From: Nitrosophilus kaiyonis
GTDB lineage: Bacteria > Campylobacterota > Campylobacteria > Campylobacterales > Nitratiruptoraceae
Length of the DNA stretch: 64,000 nt
Assembly: GCF_027943725.1 (NCBI RefSeq)
Contig: NZ_AP025696.1
Span: 124,001-188,000, forward strand
Reading direction: 5' to 3'
Shown in pieces: positions 57,848 through 64,000 of this stretch. A program made the translations under genes and the position numbers. How positions within the stretch are numbered: the stretch's first letter is position 1; the number at the start of each line of letters is the position of its first letter. The notes below the pieces were generated by a model. That model was not told where the DNA came from and ran no database searches. It worked only from the letters and a program-made list of their open reading frames with translations.

Positions 57848-58025
57848 AAAAAATTACAAATTGAACGAAGGCTTTGAAATTTTAGCTTAAAAATTTTATG
57901 TTGGCCTTTAGGCCAAAAAAGTGCACTCACCCGTAAGGGCGCTTGCGTTTGCACTTTTTAATAAAATTTTTAAGCGTTAGTTAACTAAAAATTTCAACTT
58001 GCCTGAGTAAAATTTGGTAATTTTT
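57848..58025. repeat. 178-bp hairpin-rich intergenic element
   Basis: Long imperfect inverted repeat. Outer arms AAAAAATTACAAATT and AAATTTGGTAATTTTT, middle arms GAAATTTTAGCTTAAAAATTTTAT against ATAAAATTTTTAAGCG...AAATTTC, and inner hairpins TTGGCCTTTAGGCCAA, CCCGTAAGGG and AAAAGTGCA/TGCACTTTT. No frame of note. It is embedded between two heptamer repeat blocks. It could be a MITE-like element, a structured RNA, or a double terminator. Confidence 0.75.
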
Positions 58026-58034
58026 CAGAACATT

Positions 58035-58149
58035 CAATTAGGAATTGGGAATTAGTGCTTAGTTTTTAACTATCACTATCCACTATCACTAATTCCTTTA
58101 ACCTTCTTCCTTAATTCCAATAACTAATAACCAATATACCAATTACTAA
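58035..58149. repeat. Heptamer-type repeat block at aroQ 3' end
   Basis: AATTAGGAATTGGGAATTAG units, a CACTATC stretch, then TAACCAATA-type units. The 33 nt at 58117-58149 match 24368-24400 exactly and 58043-58059 match 13057-13073 exactly. It ends two bases before the aroQ stop, just as the copy at 24.4 kb ends next to the phosphomutase stop. Confidence 0.85.
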
Positions 58150-58150
58150 A

Positions 58151-58624
58151 TCATTGTTGCTGTTTTTTCTGAGCTTCAGCTAATGCTTTCATTTCATTAA
58201 AAATCTGAAGCATTGCAACCATTGCCAAATGATAGCTAAATGGTCCAAAACCACTTATTTGTCCAGCACAAACAGGAGCTATCAAAGATTTTTGTCTAAA
58301 CTCTTCTCTTCTATATATATTTGAGATATGCACTTCAATTGTTGGAATTTGAACTGCAGCTATTGCATCTCTTATAGCTATTGAAGTATGAGTATAAGCA
58401 GCTGGATTTATAATAATTCCTTGTGCATCTCCTAAACACTCTTGAATCTTATCAACTATTTCGCCTTCTAAATTGCTTTGAAAAAACTCAATCTCCATAC
58501 CATTTTGCTCTGCGAAATTTTTCATTTGAGCATGAATATCTTCAAGCTTCATAGGTCCATATATATTTTGCTCTCTAATTCCAAGCATATTAAGATTTGG
58601 TCCTTGAATAACAACCACTTTCAT
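58151..58624 (-). CDS. aroQ: 3-dehydroquinate dehydratase, type II
   Basis: 157 aa. Dehydrates 3-dehydroquinate in the shikimate pathway. Signature [10 protein letters not shown] with Arg and catalytic Tyr22 (REQNIYG), then [15 protein letters not shown] and the His in EVHISN. AAAAGGA lies before the ATG. Divergent from the futalosine-type amidohydrolase. Confidence 0.96.
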   Translation of the reverse strand: MKVVVIQGPNLNMLGIREQNIYGPMKLEDIHAQMKNFAEQNGMEIEFFQSNLEGEIVDKIQECLGDAQGIIINPAAYTHTSIAIRDAIAAVQIPTIEVHISNIYRREEFRQKSLIAPVCAGQISGFGPFSYHLAMVAMLQIFNEMKALAEAQKKQQQ

Positions 58625-58699
58625 TCATAATCCTTTTTATAAGATAATTTAGGGTATGATTATATCAACATTTAACATAATTTTTTTTTAGAGGGCAAT

Positions 58700-59920
58700 A
58701 TGAAAATAGTTAAAACTAAATATATTTTAACTCCTGATAAAATTATCTCAGATAGAGCAGTAGCTTTTGATGAAAAAATAGTTGATATTGATGAATTTGA
58801 GATATTAAAAGAAAAATATCCAGATGCAAAAATAGTTGAATATGAAAATAACAGCTGTTTGCTACCTGGTTTTATAAACTCTCATGTTCATTTGGAATTT
58901 AGTGCAAATAAAGCATCACTTTCATATGGAGATTTTATCATTTGGCTAAATAGTGTTATTAAAAAAAGAGAAGAACTTATTCCAAAATGTGATGAAGATT
59001 GTTTAAAAAATGCAATAGATACTATGTTAAAATCTGGCATAACTTCATTTGGAGCAGTAAGCAGTTATGGATATGATATGAATGTATGCTCACAAGCTCC
59101 GCAAAGGGTAGTCTATTTTAATGAGATAATAGGTTCAAATCCTGCTGCTGCCGATGTTTTATATAATGATTTTATCCAAAGAGTAAAAGAGTCAATAAAA
59201 TTAAAAGATGAAAAATTTATTCCTGCAATTGCAATTCATTCACCATATTCTGTTCATAGAGTTTTAGTAGAAAAAGCAATAGAGTTTGCCAAAAAAAACT
59301 CATTTTTAATATCAACACATTTTATGGAAAGCAGAGCTGAAAGAGAGTGGCTAGATAAAGCTACTGGGGATTTTAAAGCTTTTTTTGAAGACTTTTTAAA
59401 TCAATCAATTCCTGCAAATAGAGCGTTAGATTTTTTAGAGATGTTTAATGGTACCAATTCATTATTTGTACATACTGTATGGTGCAATGAAAAAGAGCTT
59501 GAAATTATTGAAAAAAATAGACACTCAATTATTCACTGTCCAGTCTCAAATAGGCTTCTTGGAAACGGAGCACTAGATATTGGTAAAATAAAATATCTAG
59601 GTATCAACTTTTTAACAGCTACAGATGGATTAAGCTCAAACTACTCTTTAAATCTATATGAAGAGCTAAAAAGTGCTCTTTTTGTTCATTATTATATAGA
59701 CCCAAATGTTTTAGCAATGGACTTAATAAGAAGTGTTACAAAAAATGCAGCTGCTGCACTAAAATTAAATTGTGGAGAAATTGAGATAGGAAAATATGCA
59801 GATCTTCAAATAGTAGAACTTCCTGAGGATTTAGATAATTTAAATGAGATTCCTTTAAATATCATTCTTCATACAAAAAAAGTAAAAAATGTTTTTATTT
59901 CAGGAGAGATGTATGAGTGA
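58700..59920 (+). CDS. mqnX: Amidohydrolase, probable aminofutalosine deaminase
   Basis: 406 aa. Metal-dependent amidohydrolase of the cytosine/adenosine deaminase group: HxH in GFINSHVHLEF, His in STHFMESRAE, His in FVHTVW, then HCPVSN and TATDGLSSN with the metal Asp. Campylobacterota members next to aroQ and sppA belong to a group in which 6-amino-6-deoxyfutalosine deaminases of the futalosine menaquinone route have been characterised. The symbol rests on that context. Strong AGAGGG site. Confidence 0.8.
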   Translation: MKIVKTKYILTPDKIISDRAVAFDEKIVDIDEFEILKEKYPDAKIVEYENNSCLLPGFINSHVHLEFSANKASLSYGDFIIWLNSVIKKREELIPKCDEDCLKNAIDTMLKSGITSFGAVSSYGYDMNVCSQAPQRVVYFNEIIGSNPAAADVLYNDFIQRVKESIKLKDEKFIPAIAIHSPYSVHRVLVEKAIEFAKKNSFLISTHFMESRAEREWLDKATGDFKAFFEDFLNQSIPANRALDFLEMFNGTNSLFVHTVWCNEKELEIIEKNRHSIIHCPVSNRLLGNGALDIGKIKYLGINFLTATDGLSSNYSLNLYEELKSALFVHYYIDPNVLAMDLIRSVTKNAAAALKLNCGEIEIGKYADLQIVELPEDLDNLNEIPLNIILHTKKVKNVFISGEMYE

Positions 59921-60782
59921 TTTTTTTAAAAAGATTTTTAAACCAATAACTGCTCTACTTGAATTTATACAAAAATATTTTAAATCCTTAATCTTCTTAC
60001 TTATAGTTTTTTTGATTTTTTCATCTTCAAAACAGCAAGCCTTGCAAAAACCAAATTTAATGGAGATAGAGTTAAAAGGTCCAATAATTGATGCAAAAGA
60101 GATACTCAAAAAAATTGATGAAGCAAATAGGCCAAATATTAAAGGTGTTTTGTTTGTTGTTAGCTCTCCTGGAGGTGCGGTTGCTCCATCTATTGAGATA
60201 TCACTTGCTATTAAAAAATTAAAAGAAAAAAAACCAGTTATAGCATATGCTGCTGGAACTATGGCTAGTGGTAGTTATTATGCATCTATTTGGGCTAATA
60301 AAATCATAGCAAACCCTGGAAGTGCAATTGGATCTATTGGTGTAATATTTGAAAGTGCAAATATAAAAAAACTTATTGACAAAATTGGCATTGAGCCTCA
60401 AGTTGTTAAAGCTGGAAAATATAAAGAGGTAGGCACTCCTTTTAGAGAGTGGAAAAGCTATGAAAAAGAAGAGATTAAAAAGGTTATTTTTGATACATAT
60501 GACATGTTTGTAAAAGATGTAGCAAAAGCAAGAGGTTTAAAAATAGAAGATAAAGATAAATTTGCCGAAGCTCATATTTTTACTGCAAGACAAGCAAAGA
60601 AAGTTGGCCTTATAGATAAAGTAGGTACTATCTATGATGCAAAAAAAGAGTTAATAAAGCTTAGCGGTGTAAAAAGAGCAATCTGGAAAAAAGAGGATAA
60701 ATTTGAAAAATTTATGGAAAAAATTGTAGATGAGACATCAACAAAAATAACCTCTTTACTATTTGGATTTACAATTAAATAG
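59913..60782 (+). CDS. sppA: Signal peptide peptidase SppA
   Basis: 289 aa from ATG at 59913, eight codons into the longer frame, because GGAGAG precedes it. One N-terminal membrane helix (about 30-45), then a single SppA/ClpP-fold protease domain. Catalytic Ser in GTMASGSYYAS and Lys in VKAGKYKEVGTPFREW. Degrades leftover signal peptides and membrane fragments. Overlaps the amidohydrolase by 8 bases, so the two are one unit. Confidence 0.93.
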   Translation: MSDFFKKIFKPITALLEFIQKYFKSLIFLLIVFLIFSSSKQQALQKPNLMEIELKGPIIDAKEILKKIDEANRPNIKGVLFVVSSPGGAVAPSIEISLAIKKLKEKKPVIAYAAGTMASGSYYASIWANKIIANPGSAIGSIGVIFESANIKKLIDKIGIEPQVVKAGKYKEVGTPFREWKSYEKEEIKKVIFDTYDMFVKDVAKARGLKIEDKDKFAEAHIFTARQAKKVGLIDKVGTIYDAKKELIKLSGVKRAIWKKEDKFEKFMEKIVDETSTKITSLLFGFTIK

Positions 60783-60783
60783 T

Positions 60784-62037
60784 TTATGATAAATTCTTTT
60801 TAGATAGAGCTTTTGCCTCTATCACAACATCTTTAGTTTGAAGTTCAAAAATATCATCAATCTCTATATCTTTTAAATCAACTACCTTTTTATTTTTTAC
60901 AACTTGTGCAAAACCTTTTTTAATCTCTTTTGACCTATATATATTTTCAATTTTCTCTTTTAAATGCTCTATATCTTTACTTTTATGAAATATTAGATTT
61001 TTCATTGTTTGAGATAATGAATCTTTTAGTCTTGGAATTTGTGACTCTTGCTTTTGAATATAAAAAGTAAAACTATTTTGTAAAGAAGATAGAAGGTTTT
61101 TTATATCATTTTCATAAAATTTTAATTTTCTTTTAGGTGATAACTGCTCAAAAGATTTGTACATATGTGATAATAGCTCAAATTTATGCATGTTTATCTT
61201 TTTAAATGAATTTTTTAAACTCTCTTCTAATGCATCAATATTTAATAATGCCTCATATTTATCTGGTAATATCATCTCCATAGCTGCACTTGGAGTAGGG
61301 GCTCTTAGATCTGCTACAAAATCACTAATTAAATAGTCTATCTCATGACCCACTGCAGAAACAATAGGAGTTTTTGCTCTATATATAGCATCAGCTACTA
61401 TCTCTTCATTAAAACACCATAAATCTTCTAAACTTCCTCCACCTCTTCCTATTATCATAACATCAGCACCAAGACTATCTGCAATTTTTATAGAATCAGC
61501 TATATCTTTTGCAGCTTCTTTCCCTTGAACAAGAGAGTTAATAATATATATTTTTACAAGTGGCCATCTGTTATTTACAACTCTTAGCATATCTTGAAGA
61601 GCCGCACCAGTTCTTGAAGTAACAATTGCAATAGTATCTATATATTTTGGGATCTCTTTTTTTCTCTCTTTTTTAAAATAACCCTTTGCTTCAAGTCTCT
61701 TTTTTAACTGCTCAAAAGCTAACGCTAAAGAGCCTGTTCCTGATAGATGGATTTTTGTAGCGTAAAGTTGGTATTCACCCCTTGGCTTGTATACTCCAAT
61801 TTTTCCAGAAACAATAACCTTTAACCCATCTTCAAGCTTAAAATCAAGACCTCTTACATAGCTTCTAAACATTACAGCTCTAATTACACTTAATTCATCT
61901 TTTAAACTAAAATATAGATGACCGCTTGTATGGTAAGTCGGTCTTGATATCTCTCCTTCTACATATACTTCAATAAAATGGGATTCCAAAAGATTTTTAA
62001 TCTTTTCGTTTAGTTCGCTTACTGTTATAATATTCAT
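60784..62037 (-). CDS. xseA: Exodeoxyribonuclease VII large subunit
   Basis: 417 aa. OB-fold N-terminus (VYVEGEISRPTYHTSGHLYFSLKD), catalytic domain with TSRTGAALQDML, IIGRGGGSLEDLWCFNEE and SAVGHEIDYLISDFVADLRAPTPSAA, and a coiled C-terminus. Cuts single-stranded DNA with XseB, which is not in the window. Starts inside the ubiE stop. Confidence 0.95.
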   Translation of the reverse strand: MNIITVSELNEKIKNLLESHFIEVYVEGEISRPTYHTSGHLYFSLKDELSVIRAVMFRSYVRGLDFKLEDGLKVIVSGKIGVYKPRGEYQLYATKIHLSGTGSLALAFEQLKKRLEAKGYFKKERKKEIPKYIDTIAIVTSRTGAALQDMLRVVNNRWPLVKIYIINSLVQGKEAAKDIADSIKIADSLGADVMIIGRGGGSLEDLWCFNEEIVADAIYRAKTPIVSAVGHEIDYLISDFVADLRAPTPSAAMEMILPDKYEALLNIDALEESLKNSFKKINMHKFELLSHMYKSFEQLSPKRKLKFYENDIKNLLSSLQNSFTFYIQKQESQIPRLKDSLSQTMKNLIFHKSKDIEHLKEKIENIYRSKEIKKGFAQVVKNKKVVDLKDIEIDDIFELQTKDVVIEAKALSKKNLS

Positions 62038-62744
62038 ATCTTTTTTGCTATAAACATTGTTGAGATTCCAAAAGAAAAAGATTTTACTTCCATAATTTTA
62101 AAGCCATTTTCTATAAGTTCGCTTATCAATTGCTCAGTAGTTAAAAAATTATCAATTGAGTTTGGAAGATACTCATAGGCCTCTTTATTTCCTGATACCA
62201 ATCCTCCAACAACTGGCAAAACTTTTTTCATATAAAATTCAACTAAATTATCAAACAAACTCATCTTTTCTCTTCTTGTAAATTCTAAAATGACTAAAAC
62301 TCCACCCTTTTTCAAAACTCTTTGAAACTCTTTTATAGCATCTATCCTATCAACAACATTTCTTATTCCATAGGTTATACTAATAAAATCGCTAGATTCA
62401 CTCTCTATGGGAAGTTTTTGTGCAAAAGCTTCAATATAGTTAAAATGTGGAAATTTTTCTTTTGCAACTTCAAGCATTTTAGAAGATGGATCAACTCCCA
62501 AAAACTCTTTTACATCTATTTTTTCATTTTTTGCAATTTTTTCCCAAAATCCAAGCATATCTCCAGTACCACAAGCAACATCAGTGATTCTATCTATTTC
62601 TTTTTTATTGTAATATTTATATGCTTTTTTACAAGCTTTTTTTCTCCAAGAGATATCGCTTCCAAAACTTAAAACTCTATTTGCCAAATCATAAGTTTTT
62701 GCTATATCGTTAAACATATTTACTATTTTTTTCTGTTTATCCAT
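62034..62744 (-). CDS. ubiE: UbiE/MenG methyltransferase
   Basis: 236 aa. SAM-dependent methyltransferase with motif DVACGTGDML and the family signatures DLANRVLSFG and SITYGIRNVVDR. With the futalosine-type gene near, its likely job is the C-methylation of demethylmenaquinone (MenG). Overlaps ribD and xseA at its ends, forming a ribD-ubiE-xseA run. Confidence 0.94.
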   Translation of the reverse strand: MDKQKKIVNMFNDIAKTYDLANRVLSFGSDISWRKKACKKAYKYYNKKEIDRITDVACGTGDMLGFWEKIAKNEKIDVKEFLGVDPSSKMLEVAKEKFPHFNYIEAFAQKLPIESESSDFISITYGIRNVVDRIDAIKEFQRVLKKGGVLVILEFTRREKMSLFDNLVEFYMKKVLPVVGGLVSGNKEAYEYLPNSIDNFLTTEQLISELIENGFKIMEVKSFSFGISTMFIAKKI

Positions 62745-63735
62745 TTTTGCTCCAGATCATCAAATCTTTATCAATCTTTCTTTGATTTAAAATTTTTAAT
62801 TTTTTATCAAATTGATAATTTTTTCCCTGTTTTATATTTGCGCTTACAAAAAAAAGATACCAATCAACTATATCTTTTGTAGCTTCAAGCATACCCTCTC
62901 CACCCTCAATCATAATATATCTATAATTTTTTAACTTTTCAAAACTATCATCAATAAAAACTTTTCTATTTTTAACATTAAAAAGAGGTATATTTTTATC
63001 AAAATCTTTTCTTTTACTATATATTAAAATATCTGGTGCTTTTCCTTTTATCATTCTGCTATCTAATGTAGGTCTATCAACCCTAACAGTATTTCCTCCA
63101 ATAACTAATAGATCTATTTTATCTCTTAATTTATGAACATACTCTCTTGATTTTTCACAAGAGATAGTTCCACCTGTAATTACTCCATTTAATGTTTGTG
63201 CTAGTTTAAAAAAAACAAAACTACTCTTTTGCCATTTTAAAAATGGCTCAATTAATTCTAAAGCTTCTTTTTCTTTGACACCTTTAACTACTTCAACACC
63301 ACTTTTTTTTAAAAGCTCTCCCCCGCCACTTGCTTTTTTATTTGGGTCATCAATAGCATATATAACTTTTTTAAATCCAAGATTTTTTATTAGCAGTGAG
63401 CATGGAGGAGTTTTACCATAATGTGCACAAGGCTCTAATGTTATATAGATTTGCGAATTTTCAAAAAGATTTTTTGCATTTTTTATTAAATAACCGTGTA
63501 AAATTTCTGGTTTTTTTATATTATCAACTTTTTCATCGCCAGTTAAATATTTATATGCATCTTTAATTGCAGCTAATTCAGCATGAAAGCTTCCTGCAAT
63601 TTTATGCGCACCAATAGATAAAATTTGATTTTCTTTTACAACTACTGCACCAACTGCTGGATTTGGATATGTTAAACCTTGATATTTCCAGGCCTCATTA
63701 ATAGCCAAATCCATATAAAATTCTTGAGCTACCAT
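62737..63735 (-). CDS. ribD: Riboflavin biosynthesis protein RibD
   Basis: 332 aa. N-terminal deaminase with zinc site HAELAAI and TLEPCAHYGKTPPC; C-terminal reductase (about 170-332) is present but short, with FVFFKLAQTLNGVI and IGGNTVRVDRPTL. Does the second and third steps of riboflavin synthesis. The ATG at 63735 overlaps rimP's last codons with no good ribosome site; an ATG at 63714 is an alternative. Confidence 0.92.
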   Translation of the reverse strand: MVAQEFYMDLAINEAWKYQGLTYPNPAVGAVVVKENQILSIGAHKIAGSFHAELAAIKDAYKYLTGDEKVDNIKKPEILHGYLIKNAKNLFENSQIYITLEPCAHYGKTPPCSLLIKNLGFKKVIYAIDDPNKKASGGGELLKKSGVEVVKGVKEKEALELIEPFLKWQKSSFVFFKLAQTLNGVITGGTISCEKSREYVHKLRDKIDLLVIGGNTVRVDRPTLDSRMIKGKAPDILIYSKRKDFDKNIPLFNVKNRKVFIDDSFEKLKNYRYIMIEGGEGMLEATKDIVDWYLFFVSANIKQGKNYQFDKKLKILNQRKIDKDLMIWSKNG

Positions 63736-64000
63736 TCAAAATATGTCTTTGCACTTGCTATATTATCAAAATCTATTATCTCTTCGTTATGCTCAGTTTT
63801 TATAAATATTTTATTATCTTCAACCTTTTCCAATTTTCCCTTTATTTGGGTTCCATCATGCAAAACAACTTTTACATCCTCACCAATTGAGTTTTTAAAA
63901 TGTGATAACTTTTTTAATTTTCTCTCAATTCCTGGTGAACTAACTTCAAGATTATAATCTCCTCTAACAGGAGGATTTACATCTAAAAGCGGAGAAATAA
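63729..64000 (-). CDS. rimP: Ribosome maturation factor RimP (5' part outside window)
   Basis: Partial gene, the C-terminal 90 residues. YNLEVSSPGIERKL is the RimP signature, followed by an SH3-like domain (VKVVLHDGTQIKGKLEKVEDNKIFI). RimP assists 30S assembly. The stop (TAG at 63729-63731) overlaps the ribD start region. Confidence 0.9.
   Translation of the reverse strand, partial: ISPLLDVNPPVRGDYNLEVSSPGIERKLKKLSHFKNSIGEDVKVVLHDGTQIKGKLEKVEDNKIFIKTEHNEEIIDFDNIASAKTYFEW

Noticed and set aside
57783-58149. Possible CRISPR array or CRISPR-like repeat
   Set aside because: Units are 7 nt, tandem and degenerate, with no spacers of constant length and no cas genes.

Overview
This AT-rich window reads as the chromosome of a member of the Campylobacterota (former Epsilonproteobacteria). 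The reasons are the aroQ / Xaa-Pro peptidase / folK / flhG cluster next to a futalosine-pathway amidohydrolase and sppA (an arrangement known from Campylobacter), GyrA with Thr86 and Tyr125 as in Campylobacter, an OprD-like porin, and a small stand-alone sigma-70 region 4 protein. I would not name a genus. Most of the window is ordinary core chromosome. Genes for about 9 kb next to a tRNA-Asn gene, and a short decayed patch near 5.7-7.4 kb, are accessory.

Layout. 1-5.3 kb: mutS (partial), pyrF, tRNA-Ser, a CACHE-GGDEF diguanylate cyclase coupled to a Sir2 deacylase, and a mini sigma-region-4 protein. 5.4-7.5 kb: a small secreted protein, then a gene graveyard (a tRNA-Met 3' fragment, a decayed second copy of the sigma-4 gene, a decayed EAL-domain gene), a Cys-rich Sel1 protein and tRNA-Met. 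7.6-13 kb: a 7TMR-DISM histidine kinase, a Sel1 protein, a response regulator and an AsmA-like protein. 13-15.3 kb: a CIRCE operator with groES-groEL. 15.3-21.8 kb: one minus-strand block of nine genes (exbB-exbD-tonB, a double NosL protein, a small protein, a MacB/FtsX-type permease, its ATPase, a membrane protein with Cys pairs and a NosL lipoprotein). It is preceded by an OmpR-type two-component pair and looks like a metal (probably copper) acquisition or delivery system. 22.6-30.7 kb: pyrC, phosphomannomutase, and a porin-amt-glnK-amt nitrogen block. 30.7-36.8 kb: gyrA, asd, yqhA, hemE, a radical SAM gene and tRNA-Asn.

36.8-45.9 kb is an integrated element. A 20-nt copy of the tRNA-Asn 3' end flanks it, and a 17-nt repeat sits just inside each end. 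The end nearest the tRNA carries integrase, HTH protein, a Rep_trans-like rolling-circle initiator and a small protein that may bind ssDNA. The cargo is an uncharacterised helical protein coupled to a TIM-barrel protein, a NUDIX remnant, and two tandem paralogous nuclease-helicase (DUF2075-like) proteins. This cargo is the best candidate for an undescribed defence system in the window. Just outside the element lies a truncated PLD-type protein fragment followed by an HNH protein and a HIT hydrolase, which looks like a second, eroded defence-type locus.

47.9-64 kb returns to core genes: SYLF protein, CZB chemoreceptor, PagL-like lipid A deacylase, comF, lepA, prs, mnmA, flhG (without flhF), folK, pepP/Q, aroQ, a probable aminofutalosine deaminase, sppA, xseA, ubiE, ribD and rimP (partial). 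Several intergenic gaps (13.0, 24.3, 27.5, 53.3, 57.8-58.1 kb) hold related heptamer-type repeats, including one 33-nt stretch repeated exactly at two gene ends, and one gap holds a 178-bp hairpin-rich element. No rRNA gene and no CRISPR array were seen.
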